A stretch of 64,000 bases of DNA from assembly GCA_037976565.1 (NCBI GenBank), contig CP137666.1, positions 51,177,271 to 51,241,270 on the forward strand, given 5' to 3'. A model generated the notes under the pieces. That model did not search any database. It saw only the letters and a program-made list of their open reading frames with translations, and was not told the origin of the DNA. Positions 23,749 through 36,610 of the stretch are shown piece by piece. The position numbers and the translations under genes were made by a program. Each line of letters begins with the position of its first letter. The stretch's first letter is position 1. This stretch comes from Mesocentrotus franciscanus (lineage: Eukaryota; Echinodermata; Echinoidea; Camarodonta; Strongylocentrotidae).

Positions 23749-24602
23749 ATTGAAAGTTGAAATTGCCTTGTGATAATTAGAATAATATTTACTACATGAT
23801 TGAATTTTACCTTAAAATGTTTTGGCAAATTTGGAAAATGCATTCTAACTCACTACTCTTTGATGCATTAGAATCATTCTCATATATGTAAACCCATAAA
23901 ATATAATTTTTACTATTTAGGGGCTCTACAGATTCTGCAACAAAAGAATTTTTTTCAAGAAAAGAAATTTAGGGGATCTTCAGGGATCTTGGGTGACGTA
24001 AACGGGCTATTCAATTTCTTTTGAGCAAAATTGCCCAGAGCCCTCATGTAGTCTGAAGCATTGTAATATTTGATTAATTACATTCGTCTTACAGTATAAT
24101 AGGGGGGGGGGGCTAAAGTACAGAAAAAATCCCCAAAAGATGGAATTGTTGATGTAGGCCAAACATGCTAAGTGCATTCTAGTGCACGTACTTAGTATGC
24201 ACGATACCACTGGCTTATATACCACCCTGTCCCTTCACCAGCTGATCAGAATAATAAGATGAAGACTATGGTGCTCCTTTTGTGTGTGTGTGATGTCTGG
24301 TGACACTTGACCTTCAGAGCATAATACAAAGTGCAGAATCAAAGATAATCACGTTTATTGTGTGATCGTGATGATTCACGAGTCTGGCAATGTCTGTCCA
24401 CTTCAGTGCTTCTCAAAGACATTTTTTTTGCTTCTTTCCAAAACAACAACATTCCTAGCGACGTCTTCTTAGAAGTCAATGATTTTTATTTGAATAGCTC
24501 TTCAAGGGAGCCAGAATCTAACCACAATTATGTTGATAATTAGTCATACCATGTCAAGATGAGATTTTATTAATCAAAAGCAGAGATTTTTCTTCTTTGC
24601 TG
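23749..24602. other. No recognisable gene; poly-G tract
   Basis: A G run near 24101-24112. No coding sequence recognisable. Confidence 0.5.
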
Positions 24603-24606
24603 TTAA

Positions 24607-24817
24607 AGATAAAGTTGAGTTCTGGTCATACGATTGCATTGTGAAAGAAACGGTGTGGAATCGATCAGAAATGGTTGATCATGTAGTGTATAAGTATTGG
24701 TGTGTACTGCAAGGTTCTGGAATCATCAAAATGATAAGAAATTTGGCCCAGTCTTGGTAAAGTTACAAGCACTGTACACAGAAATATGTATATGGGACTA
24801 CACGAACATGTGGCATA
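24607..24817. mobile_element. TTAA MITE, family 1, copy 2, half element
   Basis: It begins after TTAA at 24603-24606 with AGATAAAGTTGAGTTCTGGT and matches the reverse strand of 30005-30397 through ACAAGCACTGTACACAGAAA and GGGACTACACGAAC. It then stops near the middle of the element. The second half and its TTAA are absent, so this is a truncated relic. Confidence 0.85.
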
Positions 24818-25045
24818 AAAATCTGTCCCGATTTTTATGCTGTTACATGCCATATTAACAATATTTAGGCATTTGAAGAGCCATGCTTTTCAAGGAACAT
24901 GCTTTTCAAGGAACATTTTTTATCTGATGTTCTTCCACACTTGCATAATAACAATGATAACGCTCACAAATTATTTTCACCTCTTCCCAGAACTCAACCT
25001 TCTCTTTAAGCCACGTACCGGCTGCTGGTGTACTGGTGGATATAT

Positions 25046-25122
25046 TGTCCGTTCAGAGCCAGAAGGACATTAACTATGTGTAAAAGCTATCTGATACCAC
25101 CCTTCTGGCTTCAAACAAATAT
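25046..25122. repeat. 75-bp hairpin repeat, copy 6
   Basis: The left arm is TTCAGAGCCAGAAGGACATT with AACT. The loop TGTAAAAGCTAT is in the same orientation as in copy 3. The right arm is CCACCCTTCTGGCTTCAAAC. Confidence 0.82.
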
Positions 25123-26474
25123 ATGGTGTTTTGTCTTCTTATCACAAAATTTTCCCTCAGATATTATCCACTCTATCCCATCTCTTGACTTTGATGTAGT
25201 GTGGACAGGGAATAAAACTAGTTCATCCTAATGGGCGTCATTTGATCAGCGGCACTTAACATTTAACAAAGACACTCCCACACAATCCCAGCCCCCGAAC
25301 CGCCTCCTTACAAAATTATTTTAAATATTTACCCTCCTGCAATTTTCATCAATTTTCCACTTCTTCTAAACTTCAGTACTTTGGGCTGATTGTTTAGGAT
25401 TGCATGTTATTATGGATAAATGGGTATGACTGTGACACATTTAGTAGGGGACATGTCTGTTTTTATCTCTCATGAGTTGCATTCATTATGTATTCTGCGC
25501 TATGCTTTGAGTGGAGACGAGTGTAGGTGATATAGTAATTGAGTTAAAATTTCCACATTACTTTCCTTATTTTGCCTCACTTTTTGCACAGAATAAGATA
25601 TTCTACTATGAAATTTAGCTCTTTCCACTGCTTCAGGATTCAAGTAGAACAAGAGAAATCCAATACTGCTCGCCTGCACTTTAAGAATTAGAGACATACA
25701 ATTATTAGATTAGTTTGAAACAACTTGAAAATGTCACCAGATGAAGTTATCATTTTAAAATCTGATTTTGATCTTTCTCAATCTTAGCTGGAATGAAGGT
25801 TACTTTTAGATTGTGACTCTAGTTTGGGGTGATTTTCAAGCAGCGATAGTGATATGACTTAAGCTCCTATGACAATTGCTCACCGGTTGATTCCCTACAT
25901 TAACCGAACTCCTAACTTCAATCCTGGAGTGAACAGCATACCTGACCCTTACTTTAAACATAAACATAACCGAAAACCCATGGCAGTCTCGGATGAACTA
26001 AAGCCTGGAGCAAATGTCGGATCTCTGCAGTGATTACTTTAAAAATAATTTTTCCCCTCTCTCCCTCCCTAGTATCCTATCATCCTATACCCACAGGTGC
26101 TGTTGTTGTCTGATCATACCGATTAACTCATATAAACATAATTGATCACTCTGAATTACTACACGGAAGAAATTAACATCAAAGTGACAAACCCCACGAT
26201 GATGAGTCATACCAAAATGATTTCGTGTGTGAATAACTATTGTGAGAGCTTTTATGAAAATATTTTTCATTCATAGTTAAACTTGAAACATCAGGTGAAA
26301 TTGTGGCTTTGGTGTGTACCGCAGCTGGTTTGGAGAGCAATTCATAATTATGTCTTTTTATCCTTGCATGTCTGCTCTGCATCGATTGTGAACATCGTCT
26401 AAGCTTCTCCTTCCTGTCTCCTCACGTACAAACAAGAGCTTGATAAATACCAAGAGTGGCATGCTACTTCAGGA
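25123..26474. other. No recognisable gene
   Basis: Scattered short open frames only. No splice-like exon or transposon end is supportable. Confidence 0.5.
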
Positions 26475-26537
26475 TGTCTTCTGCTGAGAGCTAGAAAGCC
26501 CTTACTTCTACAGACACCCTTCTGGCCCTCAGCTCAT
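26475..26537. repeat. 75-bp hairpin repeat, copy 7
   Basis: GCTGAGAGCTAGAAAGCCCT pairs with ACACCCTTCTGGCCCTCAGC. The loop and inner arms are shortened, so this copy is about 60 bp. Confidence 0.75.
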
Positions 26538-26583
26538 GGTATATGCTCAATGGCCATGGACAAGCAAAGAAATCCCTCTCTAA

Positions 26584-26622
<39 letters not shown>
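26584..26622. repeat. AAAT tetranucleotide microsatellite
   Basis: Ten near-perfect AAAT units. Confidence 0.95.
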
Positions 26623-26623
<1 letters not shown>

Positions 26624-29600
26624 GTTCATTGTTCAATTGTCTTTGGGAAACCAATTTGTAATTGTGTAGCTTGAAACTTTCTGTTCTTTAGAGATTTCTA
26701 AGATAGATCTGTGCACTGTTCATTCTCTTCATACTATACTGTAAAAGCAACATTTGTGCCAGGCTAAATCATGTTTCAAGTTCTTCAGTTATTTCTGTAT
26801 TTGAGTATAGAAATGTGTCTGTTTTTGCCTGCAAAACATTGATTCCATCCCCAAATGCTGGTGTTAATACTCTGAGCAAATGTATCACACCATGTTATAA
26901 TCATCTCACACATCCATTCTTCCAAGTTCCATGCCATGGCTTTGTGTTCGTTCCATAGGGGCGAAGGCTTGGGAAGAAAGCCAACATTGTATGTAGACAG
27001 AGCCGCTAGTGTTCATGAACGTGAAAACCCAAGGCCGTCATCGCAATCGGCTCTTCTTACTGTCTTGAGAGACCTTGTGATAGATAGAACAGTGAGATGA
27101 ACCCTCAAATAGCCTCAGCCTCCAGGCACTTTTATGGACAAAGCCAGAAAAACAACTTAAGAAGTTAGTAGTAGCACACATCTTGCAATGGAACAGTTTG
27201 CAAATGTAATCAAGCTTAGAGACTTCGGTGACAAACCACTGTATTTATTTATGTAAGGGTTATTTTTTGTAAAGAAATCAATATGTAGATCATAAACAAT
27301 AAACTTTTGGCGAGGCCTCTGGAAATGTGTGATGGTCATTACAAACTGAAACTCTAAATAAACCGTATGTCAAAAGAGAAATGGAGGATTTGATATGAAA
27401 TGATAAAGGCCTACTTTCAGTCATCACTCATTACTACCTGTAGTCATTATCATGTTAATGATGACCCACTGCTTAATATATCTACTTTGGTCACAAGACT
27501 GCACAATCATTGGTTCATAGCAAGATGTTTTAGCACTTAGATATCATCTTCAGGGTGTCTCATGTTACTTAGTAGTGTGAGTCTTGAAAGCAGGCTAGTT
27601 GACTGTGAAGGTCATTCCATACATGGACAGCCATTATTATATAGACTGGGCTTCCAAGCATCCGGAGAATGCCATTTATTGTGTACATGTCTGGTTGATA
27701 TTTACCCTCCCTCTATGCACAAAACCCCCCTGTGTATTGTGGTCCGTTCTGAGAGAGATGGAGTACAATTTGGTGTGAACTTCCGAAGTACAGTACCAAG
27801 TTGTTTTCTTTCTCCATTGTTGTGTTGCAGTAATGTGCTACATTAAGAAAAACAGTTTTTAATGGAAAGAGAGGTAGAGCCTTGAAAGTTTGTCTTCTTT
27901 TATGTAATGTGTTGACCTATTTTCATGGACTCATGTAGATGTAGTTATAGACCTTGAATGACTGGGCCTGAAACAGCTGAAGTTACAGAAATTGAACCAT
28001 TCAGTTTGCTAAAAGTGCACATACTTGTGTATGCATTAATGGGTTTAGTATTATTTCAGAGTGTGTACTTCGCAGAGTGGAATGACTCAAGTTTCTGTTC
28101 TGGTGTCCCTGCCTGACTCAGACTCAAAATGAAAATGGAATTTCGATCAAGAGGTTTTCTATAGTATACATTTTCATTAAAATACACGAATAAAGTATTT
28201 CCATGTTTAAGTGGTTTTGGCACAGTCATAATTATTTTTTCCAAACCAGTTTTGTGCAGTCACCGTACCCTCTATAAAGACAATTATAAGCCATAACAAT
28301 AAGACCACTTTTCAAGAGTCTGAATGTATGTTCATTATGTAAATAAGCCACAGACATTTCCTTGGCGCTGTTAGCGGATGTGAACCATGTGCTTTACTGC
28401 GATTGAAATGAATGATTGGTGAGGGAGTAAGAAGTGTTGGATTTGTGAGGTTCCCAGTGATTGCATATTTGACTCATCTTCAGGCCGAGATTTCATCCAT
28501 TCCATCTGATTCCACACGGACACCAGATCAATAGCAAGTAATAAAAACTCTATCCCTGAACCAGGGCTCACAAAGAAGACATCTTGTCAAAGTCAATTCA
28601 GTTAATATTGCGTTATCGATCCTGACTCTGATTTCTTGGACGGGCGGGTGTGTGATGGTAACTTGTCTACCCAGTGCAAACCCTTGTTAGGTGTTAGCTT
28701 GTGAATTAGTAAGGTCAACCAATAGACAGACTGACTGCTTCTTCACGCTGGAAATAGAAACGTCTTCGGGTAGAGAAGGTGATATTCTAAGCTAGAGAAA
28801 CTAAGAGATTCAATGTCTTTACGTTCTACATAATTGGCATTTTGATTTTCTGATGGGTTTGAATAAATTTGAAAAGTCCATCATTGCCCATCATTGTCAT
28901 TGTTCATTGCTTGTGTCTTTTTTATGTCTTGGCAAAATTATATGAAATGTAGAAAGTATGACATTTCAAGTGCTTCCAAATTTAAAATACTTGTCACAAA
29001 ATGAAGTTTGATTTTGTAAGTCAAGTTAGTAATGATAATGCCCTTCTTAATTGTTAATCTTGATGCACATTCATTCCCTGATATCTTATTTTGCTCAATC
29101 ATGAAACAGTTCATACATTCAGGCTACAAACGTATCTTTGTATGAAGATGTATACTATACTATACAGGTTAGGGCATGTGAAACTGCCTATATGGCACTG
29201 AAAGAGAAATTTTCAGCCATCGAACATTGCTTTTGAATAGAAAACTATCATTTCTTTTTCAAGTACGTGCTAGGATTCAATGATATCAAATCTTCATTAG
29301 ATATCAATTTCATTATCAGACACATACATTTTTTTAAGGGAAATTTACCATCCCCCATAAAAATGAAAAAAATAAATTGTGATACAGTGATTTCAAATCT
29401 ACAGTAGATAGGACTTAAGCAAACCTAAATTTTTTAAATTTCTAACCACCCATGTGTATAAAAACACAATTTTTCTACAGTCATTCATTAGTATTTATTT
29501 CGATTTTTGACTCACAATTACCCATTGCCAGGGATAAGGGAAGGGGGAAATCTCCAGTGAGTAGTTAATCAAATTAGGCAGCATGCAGCATTTCCAAAAA

Positions 29601-29975
29601 TCCTTTTAATTGGATAGGAATGGATTTGTGTATTTTCATCCGCATCAAATGAAAATCCCCATGGAATCTAGCAAGAGGAACGGGCTAGTCCAATTAATTC
29701 ATTTGCACTATTTTGTTGTGGATTATGTATTCTGTGCATGCCATGCCAAATCATAATGCATCCTAGAAATTTGTTTTCAGCAGAAATGTCACGTTTTTAC
29801 CGAAAGTTTGTAGCTCTGCAATTAGTGAAGTTGTTAGAGTTTTTATTGCATGGCTGCATGTCGCATCAAATATGTGTTTTAAAGGGTGATGAATTTGATT
29901 TTGTTTATACAAGTAATCCAATAGGGAAGACAAAGTTACTTGCTGTGAACATATTGGTATCCATACTTAAACTTG
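26623..29975. other. No recognisable gene
   Basis: AT-rich sequence with no simple repeat or transposon end that I can identify. The 94-codon frame at 27562-27846 has no recognisable domain. Confidence 0.5.
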
Positions 29976-30430
29976 TCATCTGGTGAGAACCAGAAGGGTG
30001 TTAAGGGTATAGACCAGTTTTGGAAACGCCCCTCTCAAAAAATGAAATGGAAGCTCTCATTACCAATCATGTGAAAGAATATGTTTTGACTAATACATGA
30101 TGATACAAATTTTGCCGAGAAACCGCCTACTAATTGATATATTTGGTAAATTATTATATCTATTTGGACCAAATATATATAGCGCACGTGCATGCACGTG
30201 TCGCGTAGTCCCATATATATCTTTCTGTGTACAGTGCTTGTAAGGTTACCATGACTGGGCCAAATTTCTTATCATTTTGATGATTCCAGAACCTTGCAGT
30301 ACACACCAATACTTATGCTAGATGATCAACCTTTTCTGATCGATTCCACAACGTTTCTTTCACAATTCAATTGCATGACCAGAACTGGTCTTTATCTTTA
30401 ACTCATGTACTCTTCCATAGAGTTAACACC
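29976..30430. repeat. 75-bp hairpin repeat, copy 8, split by a MITE
   Basis: The left part 29976-30004 reads GTCATCTGGTGAGAACCAGA then AGGGTGTTAA. The right part 30402-30430 reads CTCATGTACTCTTCCATAGA then GTTAACACC. The 393-bp element between them sits in the TTAA of the GTTAAC core of the arm. Removing it with one TTAA restores a normal hairpin whose outer right arm has since diverged. Confidence 0.85.
30005..30397. mobile_element. TTAA MITE, family 1, copy 3, full length
   Basis: The element is 393 bp with TTAA at 30001-30004 and 30398-30401. The ends are GGGTATAGACCAGTTTTGG and, in reverse complement, AGATAAAGACCAGTTCTGG. Near its centre is the perfect 16-bp palindrome CACGTGCATGCACGTG (30185-30200), which contains two E-box cores. 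It is the reference copy for the split element at 14917-17399 and the half element at 24607-24817. No coding capacity. Confidence 0.93.
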
Positions 30431-32131
30431 AATATTTGGAACTTGAAATTCTCCATGAATGCTTTCATTGTAATTGGGTAACATCCTCCAGACTGGTAAC
30501 CCTTGACACCGCTGTGCAGCCATTGAACACTGTGACAAATGCCTCCAGAGCTCATGTCACCAGTCTATCCTAATGCATGTGACACATTGCAACCGGGTTA
30601 ACACTGGTCCTGCAGAGAGCGGCTTGGTGCTGTGCTGGTCATTCATAATTTGCAAACGGCAGGCGTCCTAGGAATGACCCTCAGTGGTAGCCTCAGGCTG
30701 GAGGATGACCATGCAAAATATGTTAAAAGACAGGTCCATTAACAATTCAGGATGGAGACAGAGTAGAGACAGTCAGCTTCAAGAGAGATGGAGAGTAAGG
30801 GAGAGATAGAGAGAGAGAGAGACAGAAACAGAGAGACAGAGAGAGGCATGGGAGGGAGGATTGGGAATAGGAATGGGGTGTTGGAGCTTGATAATATTCA
30901 GAGAGACATGAGATGAAATAGGGAGAATAATGTAAAACTTGACAGATATAGAAAGAGAGAAAGGAGATGTGCAGACACAACTTAATTTCTGTAACAAGGG
31001 AGCCAATGGCCTGTACAATCAGGGGGAGTTCAAGTTTGGTTCACTGTCCTCGCAGACTTTGACATCAATTTCTCATATTGATTTTCCTGATCGAATTCCC
31101 AAATGCTCAAGAACTATCACTTCCAGTGAATATTAATGCAAAGATTTAATTTTCATAATCATCATGGAAACATAAAGCCTCGATTCCAAGACAGAGGGAG
31201 GCCTCTTGTGCAATCCTCAAACATAAGTGGAATACATTATGCACAATCACGTGTGTGTAACTGTTTCAGGACAAGATCCATAATGGAGAATTCTTCTAAT
31301 GGAATTCATGGATTCAACAACAAAAAATTGTCTGTTTTTCAATACCGGTATCACCACTGACTAGACCTTACAAGGATGAAAGCTGATATTGTCCCTCCTT
31401 GAAGTTATTGATCAACAAAAACTTACTAAAATCCAAAGTGTTATTGATTAGCAATAAAACATGTTTTTAAAATTCAACCAGTTAAATTTATGTCTGCCTT
31501 TGAGTGTCTTTCCTGTTGCCAAATGAGTTCACTGACATTCAGTAGCTTTTCAGTTTTCACTGTCTGTACGCTGTGGTGCATAATTCATTGCTCGGTAGAA
31601 AGTAGAAGTAGATGCATGTTCCTGCCTGAGGTCTCAAGAGACCTAGAGAGCATCCCCCATATATCATGATCTGACACAGGGCACCAGCAGACCTACTTTG
31701 TTCTATCGGCAAAGATACTCAAATACTCGCAGATCATTTCATACCAGATCTTTCTTCACTCTTGTAGTCAATCTCACACAGATTGTGTAACATGAGCGGC
31801 CTGTCTCTAGCCTGTCATTTCCATTTTAGAGTAATAAAGCTAAAGAGGAGTGAATCAATTTGGTTATGCTGGATTAAAGTACCCTGGAGCCCGTGTATAT
31901 GAAAAATGAATGGATGGATTATAAACAGAATGTATGAAAAGATTGATTGTATGAAATTATGAATAAGTTTGGAGAGCACCAACAAAGTGGTCAGTGCTTT
32001 TTCTTTTCCTTATGAAGGTGAGAAAGAGTTTTGAGTGATTCTGTCACTGTCCAGGCATAAAAATGTCTATAATTGAGCCTTATTGCAGTAATTATTGCAT
32101 GTAGTAAGGTATGCCAGCTGCTGTAAAGAAT
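30431..32131. other. No recognisable gene; GA-rich patch
   Basis: A GA-rich simple repeat lies at 30781-30848 and produces the serine/leucine-rich minus frames there. Nothing else is supportable. Confidence 0.5.
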
Positions 32132-32360
32132 TGATGATGATGATGACGACGATGATGATAGTGACAACGGCGATAATACTTATGATGGTGGTAATGATAT
32201 TTATGATGAAGATGATGATGATGATGATGATATTGATGAACATATGATGATTATTGTGATGATTATTGAGAAGGAGGATGGTGATGATGATGATATTGAT
32301 GATGATGATAACGATGATGGTGATGATGATGATGATGATATTGATGAAAATAACAATACA

Positions 32361-32396
<36 letters not shown>

Positions 32397-32556
32397 AATG
32401 ATATTGATGAAAAAACAATACAGATGTTGATGATATTGATGATGATGATGGTGGTAATGATGATGATGATGATATTGATGATTATTGAGGAGGAGGAGGA
32501 TGAGGAGGAGGATGATGGGGGTAATGATGATCATGGTTTTGATGTTGATATTGATG
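32132..32556. repeat. GAT-rich trinucleotide microsatellite, 425 bp
   Basis: A long interrupted GAT array with TATTGATGAT, GATTATTGA and GAGGAG variants, the largest microsatellite in the window. The polyaspartate plus frame and the isoleucine/histidine-rich minus frame of about 200 codons are translations of it. Confidence 0.95.
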
Positions 32557-33208
32557 CTGCTTTTGAATAATTTTGAATGGTGATTGGAATACAAATCATC
32601 ACCTATTGTTGCCATCGTGTGCATAGGATGTATACAGCTTAGAACCTCTCTCATTCTCCGGATAAGCATCACCAAGGCAACAAGTCATGTGTAATTCACA
32701 ACACAGTATTCACATCATATTTGATGTAAATTCAAAGGATTATCGTAACATAATGAGACTAGAATAATCCATTCTTAAGTCATAGCATGTCTCTATGTTC
32801 TTGTATGTCACCGCTAAGATTGCTCTCTTTCCTATAGTCTAGTCACTATCTCATCGTGCCATGGACAGAGTTCTAGGAGTGTCTCAGTCATGTCTTGCAG
32901 TGATCTTATTAACTCGTGATTGAATTAAACCTCAAGGACATAAGGCAGACTCGGATGCAATTAATAACTATTAATCGTATTGTATTCGGAACAATTGATT
33001 TATGTTCTCAAATATGGCTAATTGACAGTGCTGTATTGATGAAGCTAGGAATGTCAAGAGCTGTGTAGTATTAACTACAAAGCAGTGAAATGGAAGGTAT
33101 GATTATAAGGCAATGAAATTGGAGGTATTGTGAGTGTCTTTATTGATCTTTTTCGTTTGAAGTGCACTCTAATGATTTTGTTTTTGTTTTTGTTTTTTGT
33201 TGTTGCAG
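32557..33208. other. No recognisable gene
   Basis: Nothing identifiable until the splice-like acceptor at 33207-33208. Confidence 0.5.
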
Positions 33209-33234
33209 GATTACAAAGAGGCTGCATGTGAATG
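33209..33234 (+). other. Candidate 26-bp microexon
   Basis: GATTACAAAGAGGCTGCATG followed by TGAATG is bounded by a T/G-rich tract ending TTGTTGTTGCAG and by GTAAGT, a perfect consensus donor. Two frames are open (DYKEAACE and ITKRLHVN). Microexons of this size occur in metazoan genes. No neighbouring coding exon was found, so the host gene is unknown. Confidence 0.3.
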
Positions 33235-33361
33235 GTAAGTCTTATTTTAGCTAATTACCAATACTATCAACATTGATCACTAATGTTAACTAGGGTCTGC
33301 TTAACTATATAATGCTTGCTGTCCCCTATCTCCCCAACTCTTCCCTATCTCCACCCTCTCC

Positions 33362-33363
<2 letters not shown>

Positions 33364-33398
<35 letters not shown>

Positions 33399-33455
33399 TC
33401 TGTCTCTGTCTCTCTCTGTCTCTCTCTTTGTCTTTCCTTCTATTTTGTCTCTTTC
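33364..33455. repeat. TG microsatellite followed by CT-rich repeat
   Basis: TG units at about 33365-33397 are followed by TCTC and TCTG units. The repeat ends just before the TTAA element at 33471. Confidence 0.95.
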
Positions 33456-33470
33456 TATTTGGTCTTTTAA

Positions 33471-34021
33471 AGGTAGTGTATCCCTTTTGCAGCCAACATC
33501 AAATGCTGTAGAACTTTGCAGGAATTATGATTATGTCACTTATGTCCTATCTGTGAAATTTAAACGTCAGCAGTGTCCTAGTATTCAAATTATGCAAGGA
33601 AACCTGTTAACTCTCTAGACTTCACTGTCAGACACTATTGAGTGAGTGAGTGACTGACTGACTGACTTTTTTTTTCTTTGGTAATAACATACATAAAATG
33701 AGCTGTAAACTAGTAAAGGGTACATGAGCATTTGTCCACATCAATAACCCACTTCTTGTAATGGCCAAAATTAAGCTGATTGAATCTTTGCGCAGCACAA
33801 AATGTACGACCATTCGGTACAAGGGTCTGAAAATAAGACTATTGAATTAAACGAGCATGCTCGCTAAATTTGATTCAACAACTAATGGTCGTTATTTTCC
33901 CACGAACAGACATCTTCAAGCCCTTCTGTTTTGTGGGAAGTTCTAAATTAGTATTATCTTTCAAATGACATTGAAATTTAACCTTTTCATTTTTTTGGCC
34001 TAAAAAGGGGACATACTTCCT
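33471..34021. mobile_element. TTAA MITE, family 2, copy 2
   Basis: The element is 551 bp with TTAA at 33467-33470 and 34022-34025. The left end AGGTAGTGTATCCCTTTTGC and right end match the other family 2 copies with clear divergence. A GAGT/GACT tetranucleotide stretch is expanded relative to copies 1 and 3, which accounts for much of the extra length. This is the oldest-looking of the three. Confidence 0.9.
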
Positions 34022-34025
34022 TTAA

Positions 34026-35044
34026 TGCATTCTTTTTCTGTCTTCAATATTTATCCCATCTCCCACTTTATCCCATATCCCACTTTGCCCCTTGATTATT
34101 TCACACCATGGTAAAGGCCAATGGCATTCCTTTTTGATGAAGACATTGGTCTGGACCCCAGAGTGTTGTAATCTGTTCAGAAATTGTCAACTTCATGTGA
34201 TGTCAGCAGCACATCATGATACTGTTCTTATATTTTAATATCTGCCATCTTACATCGATTTCCATTTCAGCTTGCTAGCCATGCTATTTTGTCTCTTCAA
34301 GTAGGCTATTCTTACTTGTGCTGTATGACAGAAAATGTTGCTTTCGCTGCAGCACTCATCGATGACATATCTTGTTCTGTTAGCATTCTCCCTGCAATCG
34401 TAAGATTTACGATGTAAAAGAAAACATGACTTTATTTGGAGTGTCATGGAGAGACCATGAAGGAGTTGTCCTGTGGACCACTTTGTGAAACAGTCAACCT
34501 TTGTGGCAAGGTGTAACAAGACTTTGTGGAAAATATGTGCCATTTAGAACTGTATTTGAATGTCATACAGTGGGTCTTGTGTGTCCATTGCAGACACAGT
34601 AATAATACAAAAAATGGAGAGAACTCATCAAGATGTGAAATTGTAGTCACTGAAGTCTGAAACACAATGTCACATTTGTGAATTTATCTTTGATTATAGA
34701 TGTAATCAGAGAGAATCAACCTCATTTGCAGAGATTAAAAACATGAACATGATTCTAGCTAGAACGAGCTTGTTTTATTTTTGAAGTGACTGGATGTTAT
34801 GTCTAGCTCTTTTGGTCATGTCAATACTCACAAAACTTTAAAAGGAAACATTTGCAGTTGAAACTTGAACCAGGTGGCAGGATTTTGAAATGTGATATAT
34901 GTGGTCATTTAATCAGATGGAATTATTGTTCGACTCTTTCTACATCTCATGTTTACTTGTTAAAGGTAAAATGTCTGCTTTTACAGCCAATTATGTTGTG
35001 TTACTAACGAGCCTGCCATATACCGGAGTTGAATACCTCAACGT
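34026..35044. other. No recognisable gene; possible family 2 relic
   Basis: TTAAAGGTAAAATGTCTGCT then TTTACAGCCAA near 34966 resembles the left end of family 2 MITEs. No right end follows, so it is a truncated relic at best. Confidence 0.35.
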
Positions 35045-35320
35045 GTTCTCTCTCAATCACCTCCCTCTCTGCCCACATCTCTCTCCTTCTTGCTCTCGCT
35101 CTGTCTGTCTCCCTCTCTCTTTCCCTAGCTCCCTTTCTCTTCCTCTCCTTCCATCTTCCCTTCCTCCCTCCCTACTTCTTCTCTATATCTCTTTCCCTAC
35201 CTCCCTTTTCCCCTTTCTTTCTTTCTTTCTCTCTCTTCCCATCCCCCCTTTCTCCCCCACTCTATCTCTCCCTCTGTGTGTCTCATTCTGTCTCATTCTG
35301 TCTCCCAGTCTGGTAAAAGA
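35045..35320. repeat. Pyrimidine-rich simple sequence
   Basis: C/T-rich tract with CTCT, TCCC and TTCT units. The 192-codon serine/leucine-rich plus frame over it is an artefact. Confidence 0.9.
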
Positions 35321-36607
35321 CGAAATGCAAAAACCATTTGTGATCATTCATCATCTGAGGGCCTCTGTAGTCAGCTGGGCCATATGTGTGGACTCGTGTC
35401 AGGAAGCAAAGATAGATGCTGTAACATTGAGACATGCCATCAAATCATCTACATTGCTGTGGACCCCATCTAAGTGACATTCAAAAGGTCATAAGTTCCC
35501 TTCTGATAAGAGAAACTTGGTATATGTTATTCACACATTGTCCAAAACTGAAAGAAACCTTTTTTCCACTCTGAAAACATTTTTTTTTTTTTGGGGGGGG
35601 GGTACGAAATGGACTGTTTGGAGAAAATATATGGCAAGTGCATATCATGACAAAATTGATTGGTGTAAATCTGTATTGAAAGTGTTGAATTCAATCATGA
35701 CTTGTAAAGCTATTCACAACATTTGAGAGCATTGCACATATATGAGTAGGCCTAATGTGGAAAAGGGAAGGATTTTGTAGAAATCAATTTGATGAGCTTT
35801 AGGACAAAGGTAGGAAATCCTGAGAGAAAACAGATAAAAATAGCTCAACTTTGTTTTCCTGTAATCTGAGCACATTTCTATGTATGTTGTACAAATGTGC
35901 AAAGAAGGTATCTTGAGTGCTTGGTCCTTGAATGTTTAAATGCGATGGAATTTCATTGTGTTGTATCTTTTTTGCAAAGAGCAGTTGAATCATTCTTGCA
36001 CTCAAACCCCAGAGATCGGGGCAGAATGACAACAAGCCCTAATGGGCATAAATTGGGAGCAATACAGACATGTGATGGCCAGAAGAGAACAGTTGTTCCT
36101 TTGTTCCACTCAGAGCTTGTATAGGGTCTTGGATTGGGGCAGCTCATATTTAGAGTGAGTCATATTGCTTGGTATGTAAAACTAGCATGGAAGAAGAACA
36201 CACACAGATATGATACGCTGAATGGAAGATGTTTTCCTCTCTGGGAAGATCATAATTTGATGTGTGTTGTGGCATTTCGTAATGAATGGCCAGATATTGT
36301 TCCCTGGTTCATATTTCAGCTAGTCTCCATCCTTGCTCTTTCTCAATTTTTTTTGGAAGAGTCTCAGTCTTATATCTCTTCTGTCTTTCCTCTTTTTCTC
36401 TTGTTTGGTTTATTGTACGTTGCTTCCTCTATGTGGTTCTTTGTGGATAAATAATAGTAGGGTTGTGAAATACCAGAACGACAAACATATTTGACATGAA
36501 GTTAAAGTGATTTTTTTTCTGCCTACACCTTTTTAATAGTTTTTCCTTAATGTAATAATATGTAGTTTGAGGTTTAATACGAGGAGTTGAGATTTCATCT
36601 CTGAGAC
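35321..36607. other. No recognisable gene; T/G homopolymer tract
   Basis: A T run running directly into a G run lies near 35580-35601. Nothing coding is recognisable. Confidence 0.5.
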
Positions 36608-36610
36608 TTA

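Noticed and set aside
27562..27846. 94-codon plus frame
   Set aside because: No recognisable domain, no splice or promoter context, and a length expected by chance in 64 kb.
32067..32675. Minus-strand frame of about 200 codons and a polyaspartate plus frame
   Set aside because: Both are GAT microsatellite translations; the isoleucine/histidine runs follow from the repeat.
34966..35000. Possible left end of another family 2 MITE
   Set aside because: Only about 30 bp resemble the family and no right end is present, so it is mentioned only as a possible relic.
34899..35477. 192-codon plus frame
   Set aside because: Most of it is C/T-rich simple sequence, with no domain or gene-like context.
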